A stretch of DNA of 64,000 bases from Campylobacter lanienae NCTC 13004 (GCF_002139935.1 NZ_CP015578.1:620001-684000), one strand, 5' to 3'; shown: positions 28,139 through 36,806, counted from the first letter of the stretch. Numbers and translations: made by a program. The notes: generated by a model from the sequence alone, not told the origin.

Positions 28139-28354
28139 TTAAAGATCGTATTTTTTAGCTTTTTTAACCTTATTTAGCTCTACTTCAAGCTCTTTTTGCT
28201 TTTTTTTAAATAACTCGATCGCACCCTTTAAAAGCGATGCGGTACATTCTAATTCTTCTTGGCTTAGCTTTGGTGGGTAGTTGTTTATAAGGTATTCTAT
28301 TCTATCTAAATTCTCACTTACCAAAGCGGATTTAAAATCATCGAGCCAATTCAT
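28139..28354 (-). CDS. Small helical protein after fliS, possible FliT-like chaperone
   Basis: 71 residues, predicted mostly helical with a Lys/Glu-rich C terminus (about 47-68). Position as last gene of flaG-fliD-fliS, overlapping fliS by 4 bases, is where FliT, the export chaperone of the cap protein FliD, sits in other bacteria. Sequence similarity is too weak to name it by motif. C. jejuni has a small gene in the same place. Confidence 0.6.
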   Translation of the reverse strand: MNWLDDFKSALVSENLDRIEYLINNYPPKLSQEELECTASLLKGAIELFKKKQKELEVELNKVKKAKKYDL

Positions 28355-28728
28355 TTATCATCCTTTGTTGCATCTCTCCACGCTTCTAAAAGCTCTCTTG
28401 TTACATGGACGACTTCGTCTAATTTGCTTTGGTCATTTGTGATATTGGCTTCAGAGATTAGCTGAATTTGTCTGCCGTATAACCCTTGGAGATACTCACT
28501 GATTTGGCCTTGACTCATATCTAGCGAATTCATTAGCTCAAAAAATATCGCATTTGTTTTGTTTAAAAATAGCACCTTACTCTCTATATCGCCAGAATCC
28601 ATCGCTTTTTTGGCTCTATATATAAAGCGTAAAATTCCCTCATATAGCATAGTTACTAACTTTTGTGGGGAGTCAATCCCCATGTTATTTTGGCTATAAG
28701 CCGCATAAGCGGCGTTAGATGATGGCAT
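28351..28728 (-). CDS. fliS: Flagellin export chaperone FliS
   Basis: 125-residue helical bundle that binds the C terminus of flagellin in the cytoplasm and keeps it unpolymerised until export. The family pattern is seen in YAAYSQNNMGIDSPQKLVTMLYEGILRFI and in the helix ending AWRDATKDDK. The frame is open to 28752, but AAGGA precedes the ATG at 28728. It starts 11 bases inside the frame after the fliD stop. Confidence 0.92.
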   Translation of the reverse strand: MPSSNAAYAAYSQNNMGIDSPQKLVTMLYEGILRFIYRAKKAMDSGDIESKVLFLNKTNAIFFELMNSLDMSQGQISEYLQGLYGRQIQLISEANITNDQSKLDEVVHVTRELLEAWRDATKDDK

Positions 28729-28738
28729 TGGTATTCCT

Positions 28739-30595
28739 TTATTTGTTAGCATTTCTTGCAGCCTCGATCATACCATTTACAGTATTCATTTGAGATTCTA
28801 GCTTAGCAATGATAGTATCATATTGTGACCATTTTTCAGCCATTGTGGTGTATTTTGTATCTAGCTCTTTTTGTCTTTTCTCTTTAGTTTCGGTTAGAGA
28901 TTTGTGTGAGCTTGTTAGACTATTTTCATATTTTGTTAGGGTGCCATTTGTGCCGATTAAGCCATTTAGCGTATCATTTAAACCTTTGAAAAATCCACCC
29001 ACAACTTCTGTTTTGCCCTCTAATTTCTGTTCTTTTAAGCCTAAACTCTCTAAAAATGTTGAATCACCTTTAATCTCGATATTTGTGCCACCTGAGCCTT
29101 TTAAGACTAGTTTTCCATCTTTGTCAAATGAGGCTGATATATTGCTTAGGCCAGATGCGTTGGTGATGGCTTTTAATAGGGCGTTTTTCTTATCTTTTTC
29201 ATCTCCTGTGCCACCAGTGTTAGTAGCGCCGCCGGCGGTATAATCTTTTGGGATATCGATACTTATATCTACACCATTAATGGTCAGTGTGCCTTTTATA
29301 TCATTATTCCAATCAATTGCTTTATCGCCTTTTGCGGTGACATTGGTAAATTTAGTTTCAGAGCTAAAGAAATTTTTAAACTCATCAAAATTTGTAGTTA
29401 TCATATCATTTACTTTGGTTGAATCCATAGTCAAAAGCCCATCTTTGGTAACTGTGATACCAAAACTAGCTAAGGATTTACCATCTTTGCTTACGCCATT
29501 TATAATCTTATTTAGCTCGCTTGATATAGAAGTTATCTCTCTTACACCTTGAAATGTCCCAGCTAGGCCAGTTTCGCTATCATATTTGGTAGCTTCATTT
29601 ATATTATTCATTAATGAGTTGAAAGAATCCACCATCGCTTTGATATCTTCTAGTATCCCTTTGGTGCTTTGCTTGATAGATGAATTTGTGCTTTCGCCGT
29701 CTTTATCTACTTTATTTAAAGTTAAGCTAACACCTAAGATTAGATCTTCAACTTTATTTGAGCTTCTAGTGATATCTATGCCGTTATATTTGAATTTCGC
29801 ATCTTGTGCTTTGGAGATTTGAGAGCCGGCTTTTTGTTGTTGATCAGGTTGTAGAGTGCTAGGATCTTTTAGAGTTAATCTATTAATCTCATTGCCGTAG
29901 CTATCTTTTTCTCCGCTTCCACTAGATTTATCAAAATAAAATCCTAAAGCTTCTAGAGTGCTATCAGAGCTTGTATTGCTACTACTTGAATTTGTAATAC
30001 TATAAAAGCTAATTTTATTTGCCTCTCCAGTTTCGGCTGATTGGATAATCAATCTAAATGGCTCATCCCCACCGACATTTAAAATTTTAGCTTGGACTTT
30101 GCCATCTGTGGCTTCATTGATCTTTTCAGCCAATTGCTCTAGTGTAGTAGTAGAATCTGCGTCAATCACATAATCCTTACCACCGATACTAATCCCAAAG
30201 CTAACATCTTGAGTAAATACACTATCAGTTCTTGAGCTAAATTTTTTAGATTGAAATGAGTCTTGACTAGCTAACTGCTCTACACTTAGATTTAACTCTT
30301 GCTCCGCTACACCAGAGCTTACTGATACTGAGACGCTACCGCTACCACTTGTGCTAGCTTCACGCTTTAGATATGTGCTATCACCAGTTAGATTAGATAC
30401 ATTTGATTTAAATGTGCTTAGTAGCGTGGTGATAGCGGTTAGATCCTTTTGTTTGGTTAGATTGCTTTGTATCTCTGTTTCTAATGGCTTGATTAGAGCC
30501 TTTGTATCTGCTTCTTTGAGTTTATCTATAGTATCCCAGCTTAGGATATTGCCACTACCGACGCCTAATTGTGATTTTTCAGTATTGATTGCCAT
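28739..30595 (-). CDS. fliD: Flagellar filament cap protein FliD
   Basis: 618 residues. FliD forms the cap at the filament tip and folds flagellin subunits as they emerge. N-terminal (about 1-90) and C-terminal (about 560-618) helical regions, which form the leg of the cap, flank variable Ser/Thr/Gly-rich surface domains rich in beta strands. GVSLTLNKVDKDGEST and the C-terminal QMNTVNGMIEAARNANK end fit the family. It lies between flaG (3-base gap) and fliS. Confidence 0.93.
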   Translation of the reverse strand: MAINTEKSQLGVGSGNILSWDTIDKLKEADTKALIKPLETEIQSNLTKQKDLTAITTLLSTFKSNVSNLTGDSTYLKREASTSGSGSVSVSVSSGVAEQELNLSVEQLASQDSFQSKKFSSRTDSVFTQDVSFGISIGGKDYVIDADSTTTLEQLAEKINEATDGKVQAKILNVGGDEPFRLIIQSAETGEANKISFYSITNSSSSNTSSDSTLEALGFYFDKSSGSGEKDSYGNEINRLTLKDPSTLQPDQQQKAGSQISKAQDAKFKYNGIDITRSSNKVEDLILGVSLTLNKVDKDGESTNSSIKQSTKGILEDIKAMVDSFNSLMNNINEATKYDSETGLAGTFQGVREITSISSELNKIINGVSKDGKSLASFGITVTKDGLLTMDSTKVNDMITTNFDEFKNFFSSETKFTNVTAKGDKAIDWNNDIKGTLTINGVDISIDIPKDYTAGGATNTGGTGDEKDKKNALLKAITNASGLSNISASFDKDGKLVLKGSGGTNIEIKGDSTFLESLGLKEQKLEGKTEVVGGFFKGLNDTLNGLIGTNGTLTKYENSLTSSHKSLTETKEKRQKELDTKYTTMAEKWSQYDTIIAKLESQMNTVNGMIEAARNANK

Positions 30596-30597
30596 TT

Positions 30598-30972
30598 TTA
30601 TTCCTTTTTATCAAATATCATACCGATTATATCTCTAAAATGCTCTGTGAGCTTCATTGCTTGTTCTGTTGGGATTTTGCGGATGATATTTCCGGTATCT
30701 TTTTCAGTAACATTTATAAACATACTATCAATCTTGTCATTATAACCAAATCTAATATTTGTATTTAGCAAGCTAAGATTCTCATTAGCCTTGGCTAAAA
30801 TATCTTGAATTTGCTCATTTGTTAGACTCTCATTAGCTCGATTTTGTGTAGCAGAGTCTTGCTGTAAATTTAAATTTTCCACCTCTCTTGTTTGGGTATT
30901 AAACTGTGATTGCGTATTTTGAGTGCTGTAAGTATCCATTTGCTGTTGGGCTGCTACTTTTAAAATTTCCAT
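30598..30972 (-). CDS. flaG: FlaG-family protein
   Basis: 124 residues: a Gln/Asn/Thr-rich N-terminal half, then the conserved FlaG region NTNIRFGYNDKIDSMFINVTEKDTGNIIRKIPTEQAMKL. FlaG influences filament length in Campylobacter. It is the first gene of flaG-fliD-fliS-fliT-like, and two flagellar-type promoters lie upstream (31006-31032 and 31062-31079). Confidence 0.9.
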   Translation of the reverse strand: MEILKVAAQQQMDTYSTQNTQSQFNTQTREVENLNLQQDSATQNRANESLTNEQIQDILAKANENLSLLNTNIRFGYNDKIDSMFINVTEKDTGNIIRKIPTEQAMKLTEHFRDIIGMIFDKKE

Positions 30973-31005
30973 TTTACATCCTTTTGGTAAATTTAATCAG
31001 ATTAT

Positions 31006-31032
31006 AAATCGGCTGAAATTTACCAAAATTTA
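31006..31032 (-). promoter_or_regulatory. Candidate sigma-28 (FliA) promoter for flaG-fliD-fliS
   Basis: Minus strand: TAAATTTT (31025-31032), 11 bases, GCCGATTT (31006-31013). This matches the FliA consensus TAAAGTTT-N11-GCCGATAA at 13 of 16 positions with exact spacing. The transcript would start about 25 bases before flaG. Confidence 0.7.
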
Positions 31033-31061
31033 TAGTATATTTATAGATTTATATGTTTTAA

Positions 31062-31079
31062 AAGCAAATTTTATACCAA
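31062..31079 (-). promoter_or_regulatory. Candidate sigma-54 (RpoN) promoter for flaG-fliD-fliS
   Basis: Minus strand TTTGGTATAAAATTTGCTT has GG and GC exactly 10 bases apart, as required for -24/-12 recognition by sigma-54, with the TTGCT element. It lies about 80 bases before the flaG start, upstream of the sigma-28 candidate. Confidence 0.55.
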
Positions 31080-31127
31080 ATTTAGAGATATTTTGATAAT
31101 ATTTTAGCCTTATTAAGGAGTAGGGTG

Positions 31128-31472
31128 ATGAGAGTTTGTATTGATTGTGAATGTCTTTTGTTGGCTGAGAGTTTAAGGCTATTTTTAGGTTCAAGTGTAA
31201 CAACTAGAAAAGATTGTGATTTTATCGTTAGTGATAGACCATCTAAGGGCAATAAACCAGTTTTTGTAATAGAAGATAACTCCCCATATCTTCGTGTGCC
31301 TTTCAATAAAGAAACGCTATTAAACACCTTAGGTGAGTTCTATTCAGCGATGCAAATAAGTGGCAAAATCCAGCCAAGTGAGCTTACTAGCTTAGAGCGT
31401 AGAATTGGCGATTTGGTGGATAAATTTAAATCTGATCTAATAAAAATAATAAAAGATGAATATGAAAAATAG
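31128..31472 (+). CDS. Conserved hypothetical protein
   Basis: 114 residues, function not recognised. The N terminus MRVCIDCECLLLAESLRLFL has two cysteines; the C-terminal part (about 70-114) is helical and charged. It runs divergently from flaG and overlaps rsmD by 17 bases. Start: AAGGAG at 31115-31120 favours the ATG at 31128 over a GTG at 31125. The N-terminal half is loosely reminiscent of a receiver-like alpha/beta fold, but no phosphoacceptor motif can be assigned. Confidence 0.7.
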   Translation: MRVCIDCECLLLAESLRLFLGSSVTTRKDCDFIVSDRPSKGNKPVFVIEDNSPYLRVPFNKETLLNTLGEFYSAMQISGKIQPSELTSLERRIGDLVDKFKSDLIKIIKDEYEK

Positions 31473-32037
31473 TCTATTTACTACTATCTCAAGCGGTAAA
31501 TATAAGGGCAAAAAGTTAAATTTACCAAGCCTATCCACCACTAGAAGCACTAAATCTATAGTAAAAGAGTCAGTATTTAATAGCTTACAAAATGATATTT
31601 ATAACTCTGTATTTATCGAGTTATTTGGTGGTAGCGGATTGATGGCAGCAACCGCAGTGAGTAATCACGCCCAAAAAGCCTATGCCATTGAGCTTGATAG
31701 GGCGGCATTTAATATTCTAAAATCAAATTTCACCACTTTAAATGATGAAGCTTTGATCGCTATCAATGGCGATACATTTGAGCTAACTCCAAAGATAGTT
31801 AGCGAAAATATAGAGCAAAATACTATACTTTATATCGATCCGCCATTTGATATTAGAGATGGATTTGATGGAATTTATACTAAAATTTATAAAATGCTAT
31901 CTAAAATGGATATAAATATCGCTATAATCGAGCATATATCAGCTCATACTACTCCACAAACAATAGGCAAATTAAATTTATATAAAAGCCGTAAATTTGG
32001 TAATACAACCCTAAGTTACTACTCAAAATGTATATAG
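31456..32037 (+). CDS. rsmD: 16S rRNA (guanine(966)-N2)-methyltransferase RsmD
   Basis: 193 residues, SAM-dependent methyltransferase modifying G966 of 16S rRNA during 30S assembly. Motifs: GKYKGKKLNLP and TRSTKSIVKESVFN at the N terminus, SAM loop ELFGGSGLMAATAVS, acidic YAIELDRAA and catalytic DPPF. Start may be ATG 31456 or 31462. The end overlaps the next gene by 10 bases. Confidence 0.92.
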   Translation: MNMKNSLFTTISSGKYKGKKLNLPSLSTTRSTKSIVKESVFNSLQNDIYNSVFIELFGGSGLMAATAVSNHAQKAYAIELDRAAFNILKSNFTTLNDEALIAINGDTFELTPKIVSENIEQNTILYIDPPFDIRDGFDGIYTKIYKMLSKMDINIAIIEHISAHTTPQTIGKLNLYKSRKFGNTTLSYYSKCI

Positions 32038-32657
32038 TCAAAGAGTGCTATTGCCACGAGCAAGATATCAAAAAATCAAATTTTGCTAGTTATATCTGCC
32101 CATTTAGCGAATTTGAGAGCTTAAGAGCGAGATTAAAAGAACAAAACCCAAAAGCCGCACATATCGTATGGGCATATCGCTACTATAATAAATATTTTCA
32201 AATCGTAGAAAACTCTAGCGATGATGGTGAGCCAAAAGGTAGCTCTGGGCCTGCGTGTTTAGATGCTTTGCGTGGGGCAAATTTGATCGATACAGCTGTG
32301 CTGGTGGTGCGGTATTTTGGCGGGATAAAGCTTGGTGTCGGTGGGCTTGTTAGGGCGTATGGGAGTAGTGCGAATTTGGTTATCAATGAAGCAAAATTGA
32401 TCAAATATGAGATACGCAGTATAGTTATACTTTTTGTGCCGTTTGCGCTACTAGCTAGATTTGATCACTATATAGATAAATTTCAGTTAAATCCAAATAG
32501 AGATTATAACGATTCTGGATGTGTGTATGAATTTAGCCTAAGTAGCGATGAATTTGCTAATTTATATGAATTTGCCTTTGAATATGAGATATCTGGCGTT
32601 GTCTATTACGCATTACCCCTTATAGCAAAAAATTTCTACGATAATCAAATATCTTAA
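32028..32657 (+). CDS. yigZ: YigZ/IMPACT-family protein
   Basis: 209 residues. The diagnostic block SSDDGEPKGSSGPACLDAL is followed by AVLVVRYFGGIKLGVGGLVRAYG; a C-terminal DUF1949-like domain follows. The family is conserved from bacteria to man; the eukaryotic member IMPACT affects translation control, while the bacterial role is not settled. The last codons merge into the left outer arm of the inverted-repeat block downstream. Confidence 0.9.
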   Translation: MYIVKECYCHEQDIKKSNFASYICPFSEFESLRARLKEQNPKAAHIVWAYRYYNKYFQIVENSSDDGEPKGSSGPACLDALRGANLIDTAVLVVRYFGGIKLGVGGLVRAYGSSANLVINEAKLIKYEIRSIVILFVPFALLARFDHYIDKFQLNPNRDYNDSGCVYEFSLSSDEFANLYEFAFEYEISGVVYYALPLIAKNFYDNQIS

Positions 32658-32756
32658 ATAATTTTGTGGTGAAAATTGTAAAAATTAACAAATTTATTTA
32701 TTTTGATTTTATTTATTATTTTGAATTTTAGGGAATTTGAAATATCTATAAGTTAA

Positions 32757-32946
32757 TTTTTTATTATTAGATATTTATTATTCTGAATTTCTTTAAAAAA
32801 GGACATTATGTTACTATCATTCGTAGTATAGCCAAACGATAATTTCTATCGTTTATTTCTCACTCTACTCATATGCCAAAAAGCGCTCCCCTTCCCACTT
32901 AAAGAAAGAAGCAAATTCAGAATAATAAATATCTAATAATAAAAAA
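32757..32946. repeat. 34-bp perfect inverted repeat flanking repeat element copy A
   Basis: The arms 32757-32790 and 32913-32946 are exact reverse complements over 34 bases, with one more paired base outside. An outer pair, 32712-32738 against 32966-32992, matches at 25 of 27 positions, and 32644-32663 against 32991-33010 at 18 of 20. The 122-base interior holds element copy A. Confidence 0.85.
32810..32910 (+). repeat. Intergenic repeat element, copy A
   Basis: Reads GTTACTATCATTCGTAG, then AAACGAT/ATCGTTT stem, then CTCATATGCCAAAAAGCGCT and CCCCTTCCC. The reverse complement of 33205-33307 follows the same order base for base over most of its length. Confidence 0.75.
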
Positions 32947-33204
32947 TAAATTTCTTTAATACCCTAAATTCCTTAAAATTCAAAACAATAAATTATTTAA
33001 AATATCTGATAAAATTTAGGAAAAGTCGAAACATAAAAGAATTTCAAAGCAATAATTACCAAGATGAATTAATTGAAATGAAACAGCAAATTTATAATTA
33101 AATTTATTTTTATATAAACTTGAAATAATAAAATTTATAATTCTTTTTATGAATTTAATATTAAAGAAATATATTTTCTAGTGAGTTTTAAATTTTAGAT
33201 AAAT

Positions 33205-33307
33205 TTTTTCTTTTTTAAGGGTGAAGGGGAGCGCTTTTTGGCAGATGAGTGGCGTAACAGCAAAAACGATGCAAATCATCGTTTGCGACGCTACGAAGGA
33301 TAGCAAC
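33205..33307 (-). repeat. Intergenic repeat element, copy B
   Basis: On the minus strand it begins GTTGCTATCCTTCGTAG and ends GCCAAAAAGCGCTCCCCTT, in the same order as copy A but inverted relative to it. It contains an imperfect palindrome (about 33252-33294) centred on GATGCAAATCATC. Confidence 0.75.
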
Positions 33308-33668
33308 ACCTTGGCTTCCCCCTTAAAACCCCTAACCCCATGGAAAAGCCTTTTAAGGTGCTGTGCAGAGCACAGATTTAAAATATTTTTATTTCTTTAC
33401 TTTTACTTCGTAGACTAGCAAAGCTAGTCTTTGCGACAAGTCTCATCGGCTTGACCCCGCACTAAAGCCCCACTTGCGTGAGGTACTCCTATTTTTAATA
33501 TCCCAAATTTTCGCCACAAAACAACCATTTAAGGTTATTTTGCTATTACTCTAAATTGGTTAATTATTCCAAATTTTTGCCTTCGTTTTCTCTGCAAGAT
33601 AGCGCTTATTGTGAAAATTTTGTGCTACTCATAGATAAAAGTTTTTAAATTTAAGTTAATGATAGCGG

Positions 33669-34715
33669 TTAGAATCTCTCTAAAATATCATAATTTGTAT
33701 TTCGTTTGGCTGGGAATTCGCCTATGTCTTTGATGAGTTCTATCATCTCATTTTGTGTCATTCTGTAGCTTGCACCGGCTGCTTTGACTACATTTTCTTC
33801 CATCATTGTGCTACCTAGGTCATTAGCCCCAAATTTCAGTGCTAACTGCCCTATATATGAGCCTTGCGTGACCCAGCTACTTTGGATATTAGCAAAATTA
33901 TCTAAAAATAGCCTTGATAGTGCTAAAAGCCTTAAATAGCGATTTGGGGATTGCTTTTTGATATCTGGTATCTCTTGGATTAATTTTGTGTTGGCTGATT
34001 GAAAGCTCCACAATATAAAGGCTCTAAATCCGCCGGTTTCATCTTGAAGATTGCGAATTTTGTCTAAATGCTCGACTATCTCTTCATCGCTCTCAACGGT
34101 GCCAAACATCATTGTAGCGGTGCTTTTAACTCCGATTTTATGGGCTTGTCTATGGACTTCTAGCCAAGTATCGCTAGAGCATTTTTTAGGTGAGATTATA
34201 TCTCTGACTCTATCGCTTAGAATTTCAGCACCAGCACCAGGAATGCTGTATAATCCGGCAGTTTTAAGCCTAGATAAGACTTCGCTAATTGAAATTTTAG
34301 AAACTCTAGCTATATAGTCTATCTCTACGGCTGAAAAGCCGTGTATATCGATATTTGGGTATTTTGTGGCGATATGAGAGACTAGCTTTTCATACCAATC
34401 GATTTTGAGTTTTGGATGGACTCCGCCTTGAAAGAGAATTTGCGTTCCGCCAATCTCTATTAATTCATCAATTTTTTTATCAATCTCATCAAAGCTTAGC
34501 AAATAGGCCTCATCTTCATTGACATGTTTGTAAAATGCACAAAATTTACAATCTACCCAACATGTGTTAGTGTAATTGATATTTCTATCTACTATAAAAG
34601 TTGTGATTTTATCAGGGTGAAGCTCTAGTTTTTTAGCAAATGCTAACTCGCCAAGCTCTCTTAAATCTGCGGTTTTAATAAGTTTTATAGCATCATCAAC
34701 ACTTAATCTACTCAC
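33669..34715 (-). CDS. mqnC: Cyclic dehypoxanthine futalosine synthase MqnC
   Basis: 348-residue radical SAM enzyme of the futalosine route to menaquinone. The CxxxCxxC cluster is CWVDCKFC (near residue 52), followed by ILFQGGVHPKLKIDWYE and SIPGAGAEILSDRVR, typical of MqnC rather than MqnE. Campylobacter uses menaquinone as its respiratory quinone. It stands alone between the repeat block and a divergent transporter. Its sister enzyme MqnE is encoded at 48.1-49.2 kb. Confidence 0.92.
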   Translation of the reverse strand: MSRLSVDDAIKLIKTADLRELGELAFAKKLELHPDKITTFIVDRNINYTNTCWVDCKFCAFYKHVNEDEAYLLSFDEIDKKIDELIEIGGTQILFQGGVHPKLKIDWYEKLVSHIATKYPNIDIHGFSAVEIDYIARVSKISISEVLSRLKTAGLYSIPGAGAEILSDRVRDIISPKKCSSDTWLEVHRQAHKIGVKSTATMMFGTVESDEEIVEHLDKIRNLQDETGGFRAFILWSFQSANTKLIQEIPDIKKQSPNRYLRLLALSRLFLDNFANIQSSWVTQGSYIGQLALKFGANDLGSTMMEENVVKAAGASYRMTQNEMIELIKDIGEFPAKRNTNYDILERF

Positions 34716-34791
34716 TGAAATTCCTTAAAAATTTTTAGGCGGTATTGTATCAAAAAGTGGCAAAATTCAAGCTTATTTATATAAATTTAGC

Positions 34792-34797
34792 TATAAT
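34792..34797 (+). promoter_or_regulatory. Probable -10 box for the MFS transporter gene
   Basis: TATAAT after TTTAGC, 31 bases before the GTG start at 34828. Confidence 0.45.
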
Positions 34798-34827
34798 TTT
34801 GGTTTTAAATTTATCATTGAGTTAGCT

Positions 34828-36024
34828 GTGAAAAAGTATTATGTACTATTAAGATATAAGCCAAATTTAAGAGTTTTAAGCTCTATACAATTTATATGTT
34901 ATTTTGGGATGTGGTTTTCTCATACTGGGATTTTCACGCTTTTGATACAGATGTCAGCTCCTGTGTGGGCGATCACTTTGGCTGCTGCGATGGCATTTAT
35001 CCCAAATGTGCTTTTGGCTCCTATAAATGGGGTTATAGTGGATAAATTTACCCCTAAAAAATTAATGTTGTTAATGCTATTTATAGAGACGATTACGGTT
35101 TTTATGCTTGTTTTTATCGATGATATTTCTTTGCTTTGGTTGCTTTTTGTGATAATTTTTGTTCGTATGGGCGTGGGGGTTGTCTATTTTCAAACTGAGA
35201 TGAGTCTGCTACCAAATTTAATGAATAAAAAAAATCTTAAATTAGCAAATGAAATTCACTCCATAATCTGGGCTGTATCATATACTGCTGGGATGGGTTT
35301 GGCGGGGATTTTTATCCATTATTTTGGGATTAAAGCGTCATTTTTGTTTGATTTTGGATTGTATGTATTTGGTATGATTTTACTTACGCAGCTAAAAGCA
35401 CCACAAATTATAAAATCAACAACGCAAAATATCTTTAATATGATGAAAGAGGGGTTAGGGTATATAAGGCGTAATGCTATATTAAAGCATATAATATTTT
35501 TACACGCATTTGTGGGCGTGACGGCTTATGATAACTTAATAGCTCTTATGGCAAAATATGAGTATAAAGAGATTATGAGTATATCTTTAATAATTGGATT
35601 TATGAATATGACAAGGGCGGTTTCGCTAGTGGTGGGGCCAATGATTTTAAGTAAATTTATAAATAATAAAACTCTTATGTGGTTATTTGTGGGGGAATTT
35701 TTAGGGATTGGGCTTTGGGCTGTTTTACAATTTAATTACTATTTGGGGCTTATAGGGCTTGTGGCGGCTGGATTTTGTACATCTACTTTGTGGTCTTATA
35801 CATTTACAATGTTACAAAATAACTGCGATAAGAGATTTTATGGTAGGGTGATAGCATATAAAGATATGGTCTATTATCTGGTATCTGCTACCATATCTTT
35901 TATGATTGGAATTTTGTATGAGAGTGGGATAAGCCTAGCTATGATTACGCTTTTGATGGCGTTGATATTTTTGTTTGGGGCGTTTTATTACGCTTATGTT
36001 TATAGGCATTATGCCTTTTCATAG
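34828..36024 (+). CDS. MFS transporter
   Basis: 398 residues with about twelve hydrophobic segments and the MFS-type loop VDKFTPKKLMLLM after the second segment. It resembles the EntS/MFS_3 branch of exporters (SMSLLPNLMNKKNLKLAN-like segment near residue 130). The substrate cannot be told. Start GTG 34828, with ATG 34843 as alternative. It converges on cheR and overlaps its end by 16 bases. Confidence 0.8.
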   Translation: MKKYYVLLRYKPNLRVLSSIQFICYFGMWFSHTGIFTLLIQMSAPVWAITLAAAMAFIPNVLLAPINGVIVDKFTPKKLMLLMLFIETITVFMLVFIDDISLLWLLFVIIFVRMGVGVVYFQTEMSLLPNLMNKKNLKLANEIHSIIWAVSYTAGMGLAGIFIHYFGIKASFLFDFGLYVFGMILLTQLKAPQIIKSTTQNIFNMMKEGLGYIRRNAILKHIIFLHAFVGVTAYDNLIALMAKYEYKEIMSISLIIGFMNMTRAVSLVVGPMILSKFINNKTLMWLFVGEFLGIGLWAVLQFNYYLGLIGLVAAGFCTSTLWSYTFTMLQNNCDKRFYGRVIAYKDMVYYLVSATISFMIGILYESGISLAMITLLMALIFLFGAFYYAYVYRHYAFS

Positions 36025-36806
36025 TAGGTAGATGATCTATCTGCTATTTTATTGTATAGATCGCAATATGGCACCAAATCGGCATTACCAAAGTAGATTC
36101 TCCCATGCGGCTTTAAAATTTTAGCAAATCTCTCAATAGTTAAAAGCCTATAATTTTCATCAAAATATATCATCATATTTCTAGATAAGATTATATCAAA
36201 CTGTCCAAGAGAAAATAGAGAATCATCAAATATATTTATAGTTTTAAACTCAACCATCGGCATAAGATCTAATCTGATGCGATAATCGGATTGTTCTTTG
36301 GTGAAATATAACTCTTTTTGCGCTTCTTTGAGATGCTTGACAGATCGTTCGTTATATATGCCTTCTTTGGATTTTTGGATCATTTCAGAGTTGATATCTA
36401 TGCCGGTGATTTTAAGATGATATCTATCTATTCCTATATTTTTAGATAGTATCCCAAGAGAATATACCTCTTCTCCGCTACTACATGGCGCACATAAAAT
36501 TTTGACATTAGCACCGCTATGAGCTATGTTATTAGCGTATTGTATCGCTGAGTTTAGCTGATTTAGCTCACGCATAAAATATGTCTCATTTATGGTGATT
36601 AAATTTAAAAGCTCTTGCCTTAAAGCTCTATCAAATTGAAATTTGCTACATAGGGTTTGCATGTTCTCTATATTTTTATGTTTGGCGAAATTTGAAATTT
36701 TGTTTTTTACGATCTCTTTTTTACCGATTAGATCATTTCCGCTAAATTTCTTCGCTAATTCTATAAAATCTAAAATATCATTATTGCTACACTCAAATTG
36801 ATTCAT
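36009..36806 (-). CDS. cheR: Chemotaxis protein methyltransferase CheR
   Basis: 265 residues. CheR methylates glutamates of chemoreceptors using SAM for adaptation. The N-terminal helical domain is followed by NETYFMRE, the SAM loop LCAPCSSGEEVYSLG, GIDINSEMIQKSKEG and DIILSRNMMIYF, all family motifs. It overlaps the cheB end by 4 bases. Confidence 0.95.
   Translation of the reverse strand: MNQFECSNNDILDFIELAKKFSGNDLIGKKEIVKNKISNFAKHKNIENMQTLCSKFQFDRALRQELLNLITINETYFMRELNQLNSAIQYANNIAHSGANVKILCAPCSSGEEVYSLGILSKNIGIDRYHLKITGIDINSEMIQKSKEGIYNERSVKHLKEAQKELYFTKEQSDYRIRLDLMPMVEFKTINIFDDSLFSLGQFDIILSRNMMIYFDENYRLLTIERFAKILKPHGRIYFGNADLVPYCDLYNKIADRSSTYYEKA

Larger units (their letters stand above)
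32658..33668. repeat. 1-kb non-coding block with intergenic repeats
   Basis: No credible gene is present between yigZ and mqnC. The block holds a long perfect inverted repeat, an outer imperfect inverted repeat, two diverged inverted copies of a roughly 100-base element, and several small hairpins (for example AGACTAGC/GCTAGTCT at 33412-33430). The piece at 33208-33520 is richer in GC than the AT-rich DNA around it. The 65-codon frame at 33221 is made of the repeat element and is not taken as a gene. Confidence 0.8.

Noticed and set aside
33221-33418. 65-codon open frame inside the repeat block
   Set aside because: It consists of the intergenic repeat element copy B and its tail, has no ribosome site, and resembles no protein.
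32658-33668. CRISPR array or remnant IS element
   Set aside because: There are no regularly spaced direct repeats, and no transposase fragment is found in any frame.
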